This document shows positions 16,620 through 26,900 of a DNA stretch of 64,000 nt, in pieces (position 1 is the first letter of the stretch; each line of letters begins with the position of its first letter). The notes under the pieces are model-generated. The model did no database searches. It worked only from the letters and a program-made list of their open reading frames with translations, and was not told the origin of the DNA. The DNA comes from JABFRG01 sp046351415. Its GTDB lineage: Bacteria > Myxococcota_A > Polyangia > Polyangiales > Polyangiaceae. The stretch spans positions 1-64,000 of the forward strand of contig JAXLYO010000018.1 of NCBI GenBank assembly GCA_046351415.1, in the 5' to 3' direction. Both the position numbers and the translations under genes were made by a program.

Positions 16620-17303
16620 GTGGTCGATCTCGTCTTTCTGTGCGTCCTCATTGGCGTGACGGTCTTTGCGACCATCGCCGTCCTGGTCCGCGCCAAGCTC
16701 CAGCGGGCGGAAAAGCAGATGACCACTCGCGCCTTCGAAGGCTTTGCGCGTACCCATCTCGCTCCCACGGATGCTCCTCGAAGCGCCTCGCGGCGCGCGT
16801 CCTTCAAAGGAGATGCGGGACACCTCGGCGAACTGCCGACGCGTGAGCCCGTGCGCCTCCTCGCCCTCGGCAACGAAGGCGTGAAATACACGATCATGGA
16901 GGCGCAGCTCCCCGATGCCATTTGCGCGAGGCTCGTGTGCACGACCGAGAAGAAGCAGGCACGGCGCGGGAAGCAAAACGGCGGCGCTTCGCCGAAGGCA
17001 AAGCTCGCATCCGTGTCGATTGCACCGATGTTCGACCAAGTGTTCCGCACGGAGACGACTCCCGCTGCCCTCGCGCGGAGAGCGCTCACGACCGAGATGC
17101 AACGCGGACTCGTCGCCTTCTCCATGGGACAACCCCTTCGCTTTGCATACGACAAGGGTTGGTTGTCTCTGAAGTGGCCGGGACATGAGCACAACGACGC
17201 GCGACTCGAAGAAGCCCTACGCCTCCTCACGCTTGCGGCTGCGAGCTTTCGAAGGGTCTACGCCCCGGAACCATCCGCCGAGCCCGTCGCCCTGCAGGCT
17301 TGA
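16620..17303 (+). CDS. Single-pass membrane protein, hypothetical
   Basis: About 227 residues from the GTG at 16620, which places a hydrophobic segment (LVFLCVLIGVTVFATIAVLV) at the N-terminus; the frame is open further upstream without a good start. The rest is soluble, mixed alpha/beta and moderately basic. No known family recognised. It is divergent from the 16013-16504 gene. Confidence 0.65.
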   Translation: MVDLVFLCVLIGVTVFATIAVLVRAKLQRAEKQMTTRAFEGFARTHLAPTDAPRSASRRASFKGDAGHLGELPTREPVRLLALGNEGVKYTIMEAQLPDAICARLVCTTEKKQARRGKQNGGASPKAKLASVSIAPMFDQVFRTETTPAALARRALTTEMQRGLVAFSMGQPLRFAYDKGWLSLKWPGHEHNDARLEEALRLLTLAAASFRRVYAPEPSAEPVALQA

Positions 17304-17483
17304 GGCGGCAACCCCTGGATCTTCGATGCCCCATACGCTGGATCGCAGAAGGGGCCGATGTAGGTTTCCGCGGCTGCCCCGCACGAGTCGTGCGTGCGGC
17401 CTAAGTCTTCACCATCACTGAGAGAACAGCGCATCGACCACGTTTGCCTACACTTGGTACGAGAGCTGCAGAACGGGTGTCCC

Positions 17484-19214
17484 ATGACCACCCGCCACCG
17501 TTCTTGGACGCTTGCTCTCCTTCCCCTCCTCACCCTCGCGGTGGCCTGCGCCGGGGCAGCGGAGGAAGAGGACGATAGCGTCGAGAGCGATCTCCGAGAA
17601 GGAAGCGCGGAGGCGCGGGCGGTACTCAAGCTCGTGAACGACACGAGCGTCACCAAGGACGAACTCGTCGCGAAGGCAGAGGTAACCGCATCGATTGCGG
17701 GCCGGATCGTCGATCACCGCAATGGTCCCGACAAGGTTGCGGGCAACGACGACGACAATCCCTTCGAGAACCTCACCGAACTGAAGAGCGAACGCGTCGG
17801 TGATACGACGATGAAGAAGCTCGTGGCCTACGCGAAGGCAAAGGGGCTTCTCGGTGCTTCCAACATCGACGTCATCTTCTCCCCGCAGGCCGTCGATGCG
17901 ACCCACACCGCGAAGATCGCGAAGATGATCGGCACTGCCAAGAAGACCATCGACATCGCGATGTACAGCTTCGGCGACGCGAACGTGAGCGCCGCGCTTC
18001 AGGCAGCTACGGCTCGAGGGGTGCAGGTTCGCTTCGTTTTCGAGACCGCGGGCGAAGACAAGCGCCTCACCGGCGATGCACTTGCGGCTTCCAAGTCAGG
18101 TCAGCTCGAATCTCGTGGTGTCGACGTTCGCTACGTGAACAAGATCATGCACCACAAGTTCGTGATCATCGACGGTCCGCGTGACAGCGCCGACAAGGCC
18201 GAGACCGCACAGATGGCGACGGGAAGTGGCAACTGGTCAACCAGTGCGGGCACGAAATACAACGAAAACACGCTCATTATCAGCGGCGGCGAACCCAAGC
18301 TCGCGCTCCAATTGCAGCGCGAATTCAATCATCTCTGGGAGCACTCGCGCGACTTCGTCTCGAAGCCCTTCACCCAAATCCATGCGCGCCTCGACATTAC
18401 CGACGCGATGCTTCCAAACAACCCCTCGCAGAACGCCTTCTTCACGTCGCCCAACTTCGACGTCAGCGGCGACACGTTCAAGGGCAACGGCAAGGACACG
18501 GTCGCAGATGCACTCGTCGCCGCCATCAAGGGCGCGAGCACCTCGATTCACATCGCTTCGGGTCACCTTCGTTCGCGACCGGTTGCGGAAGCGCTCATCG
18601 CGAAGAAAGCCGCTAGCCCCAACCTCGACATCAAGGTGTACGTCGATCAGCAGGAGTACATCTCGAAGAGCGGCAATGCGGCACAGGAAGACGAGCGTGA
18701 AGCCTGCGTCGCAGAGGCCGCTGGCAACGCGGTGAAGATTCGTCGTTGCAACGACAAGGGCTTCCTCTTCGGCTACGAAGTTGGCGCCGCGAAGATCGAC
18801 GTGCGCTACAAGTTCTACGCGTATCGCTGGGACAACAGCTACGCCGCGCAGATGCACAACAAGTACATGATCATCGACAACAAGACGCTCTTCACGGGGA
18901 GCTACAACTTGTCGGACAACGCAGAGCACGACACGTTCGAGAACATGCTCATGTTCACGGGTAGCCGCTACTCCGCGCTCGTGCAGAAGTACGAAGCGAG
19001 CTTCCAGACCATCTGGAACACGGGCGAAGGCAAACTTCCGACGTTGCTCAAGTCGATCGCGCAGGACGCGCAAATCCCGCTCGTTTTCGACCCGATCGCC
19101 ATCACCTGGGAACAGGCGACGGACCTCAAGTCCAAGATCCGTGCGGCGTGTGCAGCGGCCGATTCCGACGAATTCCGCAGCAACCCTGCTGGCCACCGCT
19201 TCTGCGCTCGCTGA
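17484..19214 (+). CDS. Phospholipase D-like lipoprotein with two HKD motifs
   Basis: 576 residues from the ATG at 17484. The signal segment ends TLAVAC (C22), a probable lipobox, followed by an acidic linker. Two complete PLD half-domains are seen: H223-x-K225-x4-D230 with GSGN at 247-250, and H458-x-K460-x4-D465 with GSYN at 472-475. Residues 80-120 resemble a helix-hairpin-helix-type segment. PLD superfamily enzymes cut phosphodiester bonds of phospholipids or nucleic acids. The export signal suggests the target is outside the cytoplasm: an extracytoplasmic nuclease or phospholipase is inferred, and which one cannot be told. Confidence 0.88.
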   Translation: MTTRHRSWTLALLPLLTLAVACAGAAEEEDDSVESDLREGSAEARAVLKLVNDTSVTKDELVAKAEVTASIAGRIVDHRNGPDKVAGNDDDNPFENLTELKSERVGDTTMKKLVAYAKAKGLLGASNIDVIFSPQAVDATHTAKIAKMIGTAKKTIDIAMYSFGDANVSAALQAATARGVQVRFVFETAGEDKRLTGDALAASKSGQLESRGVDVRYVNKIMHHKFVIIDGPRDSADKAETAQMATGSGNWSTSAGTKYNENTLIISGGEPKLALQLQREFNHLWEHSRDFVSKPFTQIHARLDITDAMLPNNPSQNAFFTSPNFDVSGDTFKGNGKDTVADALVAAIKGASTSIHIASGHLRSRPVAEALIAKKAASPNLDIKVYVDQQEYISKSGNAAQEDEREACVAEAAGNAVKIRRCNDKGFLFGYEVGAAKIDVRYKFYAYRWDNSYAAQMHNKYMIIDNKTLFTGSYNLSDNAEHDTFENMLMFTGSRYSALVQKYEASFQTIWNTGEGKLPTLLKSIAQDAQIPLVFDPIAITWEQATDLKSKIRAACAAADSDEFRSNPAGHRFCAR

Positions 19215-19379
19215 GCGAAGAGCGACTCGAATCCGTTTCCTTACACCACCCCCTGGATCGGTGAGGGCCCAGGGGCGCGTCGTGCTGATTGGAATTCGTG
19301 CTGGAATATTCCGTCTAAGGGGCGTGGAAAGCGCCGACATAACGGCACGCGACTTGCTAAACAAGTCGTCATCACCGCC

Positions 19380-20690
19380 ATGTTCAGACGGACCAGCCTC
19401 CCCTCCTATTCTCGCACGCTTTCCCTTCTGACCCTCGTGACGGCAGTGGGGAGCTCTGCTCTTTATGCCTGCGGCTCGAACGAAGAGGAATCCCGGTTCG
19501 AAGCGCCCGAAGCAGCAGCGCCCGAGACGGGTCCAGGACTGCCCTCGATTGGTACGAGTGACGCCGGCCCCGCCGACAGCGGCATCTCGGCGGACGCAGC
19601 CTGTGCAACGGGAACAGTTGCAGCAACGCGCTCTCCTGCCTACCTGCAACTCGTCGTCGACGGTTCGGGCAGCATGGACGGATACGATGGCGCAAACTAC
19701 ATCGCGAACGAGCGCGAGCCCGACCCCGAAGTCACCTCGCCGCGCAACGATCTTCAAGGCAAGCCGACGATGGACAGCGGCAAGAAGTGGATCGCACTTC
19801 GTGGCGCGCTGAAAGCCTTCTTCGACGACCTTGCTCAGCGCAAGGACCCATACTTCGCCGTCGGCATGTATCTCTTCTCGACGAACACGGCGAAGAACGC
19901 CTCGGCCGTCGACGTTCCGATGGGCTACGTGGACGTTGCGCAAGCGACCGCGCTCAAAGCACGCCTCAGCCCACCGGTGTTCCCGGGCGGCGGCACGCCA
20001 CTCCTCGCGAGCATCAACGGACAGCTTCCGATCTTGGCTGGGTACGTTCCTCAAGCTCCGGTGAAGCCTGCCGGAAAGCGCGTCCTCGTCGTCATCACGG
20101 ACGGCGTTCCGACGGTCGGCGCAGGGCAGAACCAAGCACAAGCCAACGCCGACGTCGTGAGCGCGCTGACGACCGCCCGTACGGGCCCTTCCGCGATCTC
20201 GAGCTTCACCATTGGTGTGGGCAATCCCACGGGTGCGCCGGTCCTCTTCGACGAACTCTTCCTCGGGCAAATGGCGGTGGGTGGTGGCTATCAAGACCCT
20301 GGCTGCAACACATCGTGGGGCGACCAAAACATGACCGGGAAACCCTGTCATCTCCAGGTCACGCCCGGTGCGAAGACGGCCGCTCAGATCAAGCAAGAGT
20401 TCATCGACGCGTTCAACAACGTGCGCGACAAGACGACCTCGTGTGAGCTCATCCTCGACAAGACCAATGCGGCCAACATGGACCCGACGAAGGTGAACGT
20501 CTTCCTCACGACGGGCGGCACCGAGCGTCCCGTCGCGAAAGGTCCCCAAAATGGCTGGTCCTACGATGACGAAAAATCTCCCACCAAAGTCATCTTGAAT
20601 GGCCAGTCGTGTGCCGATCTGAAGAGTGACCCGAATGCTTCTGCACGACTCGTCGTCGGTTGTGCGACGAGCGTCGAAGTCCCGAAGTAG
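19380..20690 (+). CDS. VWA-domain lipoprotein
   Basis: 436 residues: signal ending ALYAC at about residue 31, a linker rich in Ala/Pro/Asp, then a von Willebrand factor A domain with the MIDAS start VVDGSGSMDG. The MIDAS threonine is likely in the GGGTPLLASI stretch and an Asp in VVITDGVPT. VWA proteins of this type bind metal and partner proteins; many myxobacterial lipoproteins with VWA domains are of unknown role. It follows the PLD gene on the same strand. Confidence 0.85.
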   Translation: MFRRTSLPSYSRTLSLLTLVTAVGSSALYACGSNEEESRFEAPEAAAPETGPGLPSIGTSDAGPADSGISADAACATGTVAATRSPAYLQLVVDGSGSMDGYDGANYIANEREPDPEVTSPRNDLQGKPTMDSGKKWIALRGALKAFFDDLAQRKDPYFAVGMYLFSTNTAKNASAVDVPMGYVDVAQATALKARLSPPVFPGGGTPLLASINGQLPILAGYVPQAPVKPAGKRVLVVITDGVPTVGAGQNQAQANADVVSALTTARTGPSAISSFTIGVGNPTGAPVLFDELFLGQMAVGGGYQDPGCNTSWGDQNMTGKPCHLQVTPGAKTAAQIKQEFIDAFNNVRDKTTSCELILDKTNAANMDPTKVNVFLTTGGTERPVAKGPQNGWSYDDEKSPTKVILNGQSCADLKSDPNASARLVVGCATSVEVPK

Positions 20691-20698
20691 AGCTTCTG

Positions 20699-21124
20699 TT
20701 GCTCAAGACCGTACGCTCACGTCTCGGACGCATCTTTCGCGTGGAGGCCACGAGTGGCGTCGTCCTCTTGGTGTTTGCCAGCGTTGCATTCCTACTGGCG
20801 AACTCCCCCGTATCCGGAAGCTACACGCGGTTTTGGAAGACGGCCGTCTCGCTTCAGCTCGGTTCGCACGCGTTCGCTTGTTCGCCGTCGTTCGTCGTCG
20901 CACGGCCCCTTCGCATCGGTGCTCTCCCCCACGGAATTGGGTACAGGCACCTCGTTGCGCTCGGCCTCGTCGCCGGCGTCGGGTTCACGATGTCGCTCTT
21001 CATCGCCCAGCTGGCGTTCCGAGACGCAGAGCTCTTGTCAGCCGCAAAAACCGGCGTGCTCGTCGCGAGTGGTTGCGCGGGCATCGTGAGCTTTGTGTAC
21101 GGACGCTGGGCGATGCGAGCCTGA
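20699..21124 (+). pseudogene. nhaA: Remnant of NhaA-type Na+/H+ antiporter with large internal deletion
   Basis: The N-terminal part (IFRVEATSGVVLLVFASVA, then FLLANSPVSGSYTRFW) matches the start of NhaA antiporters, and the end (LPHGIGYRHL, then GVGFTMSLFIAQLAF) matches the C-terminal part. The middle roughly 240-250 residues, including the ion-binding Asp pair, are missing, while the joint keeps one open frame of about 140 residues. A working antiporter is about 390-430 residues with 12 membrane segments, so this must be non-functional or a new short protein. The likely starting TTG is just after the VWA stop. Confidence 0.75.
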
Positions 21125-21136
21125 TCGTCCTAGACG

Positions 21137-21616
21137 TCAGCCACCTTGTGGTTCGCTTCGTTGGCGAAGCGCCGCAAGGAGCCTTCCGATGCCAGCGCCG
21201 AGTACGTTGAGCACGACGGCTGTATCCCACACGGAAAGCGCCCACGCCGGCATCCGACGCAGGAGATGGAAGCCAATCACGACGGCGACGAGAACGAAAG
21301 ACACGAACACGTCGATCGCGAGCCCAAGGTCGCCTCGCCCCTTCGTCTTCGTAAGCTTGGCGACGAGAACGTCGGAGAGACATACACCGCTCGTCCTGCG
21401 ACGAAGAACGAGTAAGGAAGCGAGATTCGTCGAGTTGAGAAGTGCATCGACGGCGCCGAGCACCACGAGGGGATAGCCCAGCCACGCAAATGGGGGCAGG
21501 TCAATCAACACGAGGCCCGTCAGCACCTTGAAGGCGCAAAACGGGAGGCCGACGGTCATGATCTCCGTAGAGGGGAGAAGCCAAGACGAAACTTTCACAA
21601 CAGCCGCGTACCACAA
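21137..21616 (-). CDS. Integral membrane protein, hypothetical
   Basis: 159 residues with about four hydrophobic segments and a charged loop between the second and third. No family recognised. Converges on the nhaA remnant. A hairpin (21144-21179) overlaps its 3' end. Confidence 0.6.
   Translation of the reverse strand: MWYAAVVKVSSWLLPSTEIMTVGLPFCAFKVLTGLVLIDLPPFAWLGYPLVVLGAVDALLNSTNLASLLVLRRRTSGVCLSDVLVAKLTKTKGRGDLGLAIDVFVSFVLVAVVIGFHLLRRMPAWALSVWDTAVVLNVLGAGIGRLLAALRQRSEPQGG
21144..21179. terminator. Hairpin at the 3' end of the membrane protein gene
   Basis: CGCTTCG-TTGG-CGAAGCG core with flanking CCTTG/CAAGG and GG/CC pairs, overlapping the last codons of the minus-strand gene. There is no clear U tract, so termination is only possible. 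Confidence 0.35.
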
Positions 21617-21730
21617 ATGAGCGCGCTTCAGAATGTATCGGAGGGCACGACGCGTCCCACGCGCTCATGAACGATCCACGCCTCATACACGATCGGCCCC
21701 CCTTTCGAGCCGTGGTAACGTGCGCCCTGC

Positions 21731-22846
21731 ATGCAACGGTTCGGTCGAGTTACCCTGGCGTCGGTGCTGCTCGTGGCTTGCGCGCGACCCGCAGCCTCGA
21801 GTGGCGCGTCGATTCTTCACGAGAACGAACCTTCCACGCACGCTACCGCTCGTACGGGCGGGGGCATCGCGCGCCAGAAGGAAACGTTGCGTGTCCAAGA
21901 GCGGCGTGGAGCGCCCATCGCGACGGGCTGTTCGTTCACAGGAAAGAACCGCGACGAGATTCAACTGTCGCTCGATGGAACGCCAGAGGGCATCTTCGCC
22001 AGGCTCTATCGCGGCGTAGACGTCATGCTCGACCTGGGCGCGCCGAACTCCGCAGGACGGCTCCGCGCGGACATCGACCACTTGCGATTCGACGTAACCG
22101 TTGCGCCGAACGACATCGCGCTCTACGCCAACCGACCGCTCGTACATCAAGGCGTCTTCCGGACGCTCGATTGGAAGCCGGTACGGGTGACGGCGATGGC
22201 AGCAGACCGCGAACACGTTCGCATCGTGCCCCTCTCGTGGGAAAGGCCCCTTCTCGTCGAGTTCAGGAAACCGACACCCTTCTTGGCGCGCTGCACGGAC
22301 TTTGGCTTCGAACCCGGCCACTATGCGGCGCCGCCCTTCCACGACTTTCCACTCGCGTGGCTCGAGTCCAAGGTCGAGGGTCGCAGGATCACGGTCGCGA
22401 CCTCACCGCACGGCCCGCCCGTGCTCGACGTCGCACACAGCGCGGCGGTCCATGCTTCGAAAGCAGCAGGACAAGCAAAGGTCTTCCTCGAGACGGAGGA
22501 CGGTCTCTTCTTTGGCTTCACCGATCCGCGAGCGTTGTACGAACCTCCCGGAGGTCTCGGGCACGGCTCAGGCACGGGCACGGCCCCGCAAGCGGCGGCC
22601 GAGACGAGGTGCACCGCAGAGAGCGCTCTGTACGCGCTACGCGTGGCCACGCGCGAAGCGACGTTCGTCGCGACCATTCCCAAAGAGGCTCGATTCGACC
22701 CCAAAGACGACGTCCCTTTGCAAGCCGAAAATGGTCTTGAGTTCGTTTATGTCGACTTGTGGGAGCGCCTGAAGATCGCGCCCGGCTTTCGGCTCATCAC
22801 CCCGAAGGGGCCCGCCGTGGAGTGCCGCCGACAGCTCACCCCTTGA
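21731..22846 (+). CDS. Lipoprotein, hypothetical
   Basis: 371 residues. A signal segment with LLVAC (C17) is followed by a soluble, mostly beta-rich region with several Cys. No known domain recognised. The promoter lies in the 115 bases between it and the divergent membrane protein gene. Confidence 0.75.
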   Translation: MQRFGRVTLASVLLVACARPAASSGASILHENEPSTHATARTGGGIARQKETLRVQERRGAPIATGCSFTGKNRDEIQLSLDGTPEGIFARLYRGVDVMLDLGAPNSAGRLRADIDHLRFDVTVAPNDIALYANRPLVHQGVFRTLDWKPVRVTAMAADREHVRIVPLSWERPLLVEFRKPTPFLARCTDFGFEPGHYAAPPFHDFPLAWLESKVEGRRITVATSPHGPPVLDVAHSAAVHASKAAGQAKVFLETEDGLFFGFTDPRALYEPPGGLGHGSGTGTAPQAAAETRCTAESALYALRVATREATFVATIPKEARFDPKDDVPLQAENGLEFVYVDLWERLKIAPGFRLITPKGPAVECRRQLTP

Positions 22847-22939
22847 AAGCCCTTTTTTGTCGCGGGATCCGTGAGCACCGCAAAAAGAATACGAGGCGGC
22901 GCCTTGCACGTTTCGAACTCTGTGCCATAGAGGCGTTCA

Positions 22940-23461
22940 ATGAAAAACTCGACGCCCCTTGCCTCCACTGCGTTCGCCGCTCTCTCTGTCGCTCTCCTCC
23001 TCTCTGGTTGCGCGAGTGACACCGGAAGCGACGCTCCGAACGACAATGAGAGCGTGGGCCCCGAGATGACGGAGGAGACCACCGAGCAGAGCGGCGCCGA
23101 ACTCGGCCGCCGCTACCATTTCGACGTGGTGAACCCGAGCGCGGAGTGGCGTCCGGGCTGCGGCATCGTCCGTGACGGTCAGCCGCCGTGCCAGCATGGA
23201 TTGTTCTTGACGTTCACGAGGAACTACGCGGACCTCTACGCGGGGTACTCGATCCGCATCGACAACGCGCGCAACGTGATCACGGTCACGACGGATACGT
23301 GGTCGAACTCCACGGTGCACTCTCGCCGCGCGGTCCGCCCCGAAACGGTGAAATTGAACCCACCGAACCTCGCGTTCGACCGCCACTATGCCGTCGTCAT
23401 CAAGAACTATCGAGGCAGCACGCTCGTCACGAACTGGGTGTACACGGCCCTCGCGCCCTGA
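22940..23461 (+). CDS. Small lipoprotein, hypothetical
   Basis: 173 residues with a clear lipobox LLSGC (C25), an acidic/Ser linker and a compact beta-rich C-terminal domain with one Cys pair (GCGIV, PPCQHG). GAGG is 10 bases before the ATG. No family recognised. Confidence 0.75.
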   Translation: MKNSTPLASTAFAALSVALLLSGCASDTGSDAPNDNESVGPEMTEETTEQSGAELGRRYHFDVVNPSAEWRPGCGIVRDGQPPCQHGLFLTFTRNYADLYAGYSIRIDNARNVITVTTDTWSNSTVHSRRAVRPETVKLNPPNLAFDRHYAVVIKNYRGSTLVTNWVYTALAP

Positions 23462-23477
23462 GCGACGCCACCACCCC

Positions 23478-23846
23478 TCAATGCGTGGCCCACACGCCGA
23501 GCTCGTTCCCGAACGGGTCCGCGAAGTGGAAGCGACGGCCACCCGGGAACTCGAAGGGCTCCTTGACGATGCGACCGCCGGCCGAGCGAACTTTGCCGAG
23601 TGTCGCGTCGAGATCGTCTGAGTAGAGGACAACAAGAGGACCGCCAGAGGTTACGCGCGGAACTTTGCAGACCCCTCCACTCTCCCCTCCGCCGTGGCGA
23701 ACGATGCCTGCATAGTCGGGACCATAGTCGTTGAACGCCCACCCGAACGCTTCGCGATAGAAGCGCTTCGCTTCAGCGACGTCGGTAACCGAAAACTCGA
23801 TGTAGTCGATAGCGTGATGGACGTGGATCGCGGCGCCGTCGGACAT
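23478..23846 (-). CDS. VOC-family (glyoxalase-like) protein
   Basis: 122 residues from the ATG at 23846, with GGGAGGAGGG immediately upstream. The beta-alpha-beta-beta-beta fold pattern is seen twice (YIEFSVTDVAEAKRFY and VLYSDDLDATLGKVRSAGG), and RFHFADPFGNELGVW gives the usual metal-ligand-bearing end. Members include glyoxalase I, ring-cleavage dioxygenases and antibiotic-resistance proteins; the substrate cannot be told. Confidence 0.85.
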   Translation of the reverse strand: MSDGAAIHVHHAIDYIEFSVTDVAEAKRFYREAFGWAFNDYGPDYAGIVRHGGGESGGVCKVPRVTSGGPLVVLYSDDLDATLGKVRSAGGRIVKEPFEFPGGRRFHFADPFGNELGVWATH

Positions 23847-23943
23847 GGTCCCTCCTCCCGCATCCATACCTAACTTTCGAGCGCGCGTCCACCTGACCCT
23901 TGCCTGGATGCTCGTGCGAGATGACAAGCGGTCATTCGTCGCG

Positions 23944-26900
23944 TCACTCCGGAGGCTTCCGTGCTTCCCGCGGCACGACGTAAGCCAGCCCGGCGCGAAC
24001 GACCACGAATCCAGCTTTGCGAAAAGCTGCAACGTATCGGTACTTTGACGCTGGCTCGCCATCGATGAGAGGCAGCAGCACCGGCCTCTGGCGCTTGGCC
24101 CGCGCAATGAGCGCCTCCGCCATGCGCGTTGCGTGTCGTTCGCCATTCACTTTTTCGAAGGTCGTCAGCGATCCATTGCGATTGAGCCAGCCCAAGAGCT
24201 CACCCTCGTCGAGGATGACGCGCGTTCGTTGGGCGCGCTGCGGAGGGAGAGAGCTGGGGCCCGACGGAGCGGGCCACGGCAAGATGGCGCCATAGGGATT
24301 GGCGGGGTCTCGTGCTGCGAGAACCAAAGGGCCTGCCGCGCCGCTCGGAGGCGTGGTCGAGGGAGCGGGTGTTCGCAAACGCTCGTCCGTTCCCGGAAGG
24401 GCAAACTGTGTGGCACCGAGCCCGTCGATGAACATCCCCCGTCGCACCTCGCTACGTTCCTCGAGCTGCTTCAAGATCGAGTACAGCGACGAAAACCCTC
24501 CGGGCCACTCCTCGGCCGTCACGGCCTCGCGCGTGAGCACCCCATAGCGATCGAGAAGGAGCTTCGTCGCGTGAAGGCGCGACTCCGCTTCGCCAGGTGC
24601 GTGCCGCGTGCCAAACGCCGGATGATGCGGAACGAGCGACCAACGCCCTTCGATGCCGACGGGCGCCGCGCGGAAATTCTGGCCCATTCCTCGCCGCGGA
24701 GACTCACGCTTACGCCCTCGCAACTTCGAGCGCAGAGGCGCAAGGGTGTCATTCGTCACCTCGCCATGCGCGACCATTTCCCACAACGTCGAGAGAACCT
24801 CGCCTTTGAAGTCGCGTTCTCGACCGGCCAGCTCGGCGAAGAAGGAAGCTCCTCGCAGGACGAGATGCTCGCGCAGCCTCGCTGCGATCTCTCCCTCCGT
24901 GACGTCGATCGGCGGAGGACACAGAAGCAGAGACTCCGTCGCGTAGAGCGCGATCTCGTCACTCCCCCCCACGCCCACCCAGCGGAAAGCTCCCGAGATG
25001 AGCGCTTGGTCGAGATCGCCCGCGCGATACCCCGGGATGCGAGCGGGAAGGACAGCTTCTTCGAGGTCGGTGAGCGTGAGGGGATAGCCTTGGAGGCGGT
25101 CGAGCGCCCCGTAGAGCGTGGCGCCTTCGCGTTCGTCGTACGCGACGCCCTGCCACGACAGCAGGAAGCGTGCAAAGGTGGGATGTGACACGGGCTCGAC
25201 GCGATTGCGTAGGGTCGCCAGTGTTTTTCGTTTCACCAGGCGCAAGACCTCGGCGTCGCAGAATTCCTCACCGCTGCCTCCCGGAAGAAACTCACCGCGT
25301 GCGAGCACTTGGCTGTCCACGAGGGACGACAACACCTCGTCCAAAGACCCGGCCGAAAGGCCATAGCGTCCGGCGAGTGCCGCAGCTGTGAAGGGGCCGT
25401 GCGTCTTCGCGTAGCGCACCACCAGTTCCCGAAGCGGACGCTCGCGGGGTTCGCGATAGACGGTAGGCACCCCCTGCGGAAGCGCGCAACCGAGAGCCTG
25501 TTCGTATAGCCCCGCATCCTCCGCCACGACGAAGCGCTTCCTCCGTTGGATGAAGATGGGGAGAACGGTCTTCTCCGACAGGGCCATCGTGAGATGGGGA
25601 GAAGCATCTGGTGCGCGTGCGAGCAGCTCGTCTTCGTCCAAGTCGCCCACGATGCGGAGGAGGTCTTGCACTCCCTCCGCACTCGAGACGGAGCGGTCGA
25701 AACGCTGCAGGTGGCGTTCGGTTTGGGCGAGCAGTTCCACGTCGAGAAGCTCACGGAGCGCAGCCTCGCCGAGGAGTTCGCGTAGCTGCTTTGCGTCCAC
25801 CGTCAGCGCCTGGGCCCTGCGCTCCGCAAGGGGCAGGTCACCGTCGTACACGAACGTCGCAAGGTACGAGAAGAGGATGGACGCCGCAAACGGCGATGGT
25901 GACTCCGTGTCCACGACCTTCAACCGCACCTCCCGCGAGCGGATGCGTGTGAGCAGAGTCGATAACGCCGCCACGTCGAAGACATCCTTCATGCACTCGC
26001 GATAGGTCTCCAGAATGATGGGAAATGACGGATACCGCGACGCCACCTGCAAGAGATCGCTTGCGCGCTTTCGCTGCGCCCACAGAGGCGTGCGCTTCCC
26101 GGGCCGTCGCTTGGGCAGAAGCAACGCCCTCCCCGCCGCTTCCCGGAACCGAGCCGCGAAAAGCGAACTGTCTCCCAGCGTGCGAAAGAGCAGGTCTTCG
26201 AGTTCTTCCGGCGAGGGCAAGAATTCGAGAACGTCTGGCGCCTCGCCAAGGTCGGGCACGCGCAGAGCGATGCCATCGTCGAGTGCGACGGGTTCGACGT
26301 CTATGTCGAAACGCGCCCTCGCCTTCGCACGGATGCACATGGCGAGCGGGATGTGAACCTGCTTTCCGTATGGAGAAAGAATGCAGACACGGTAGTCACC
26401 GAGCTCGTCGCGCAATCGTTCGACCACGATGGTGCGATCCGTAGGGAGTACGCCGGTCGCTTCTTTCTGCTCCTCGATGTAGGCGACGAGCGACTCGGCC
26501 GAGTCCGAATCCAGGTCGGCCGCGAGTGCGCCGAGACCGTTCGCGCCCACCTCTCGAAGGGTACGTCCGATCGCCTCACCGAATTCGGCGCTCCGACCGA
26601 GCCCGTCACCCCGCCAGAACGGCATCTTTCCGGGCTCGCCGGGGGCGGGGGTGACAACGACCCGCTCATGAGTGATGCGCTGGACTCTCCATGAGGACGC
26701 GCCGAGCAAGATGATTTCGCCTTCGCGCAGCTCGAACACCATCTCCTCATCGAGCTCGCCGACGCGGCGGCTCTTCTTCGAGTCCGTCTCTTCCCCATCC
26801 AATACGACCGTGTAGAGACCACGCTCCGGAATGGTTCCGACGTTCGTCACGGAGAGCAGCCTCGACCCCTTCCTTGCACGAAGCTCACTTTTGACGCGAT

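Noticed and set aside
18237..20549. 770-codon minus-strand open frame
   Set aside because: Antisense to the PLD and VWA lipoprotein genes, both of which have strong domain evidence.
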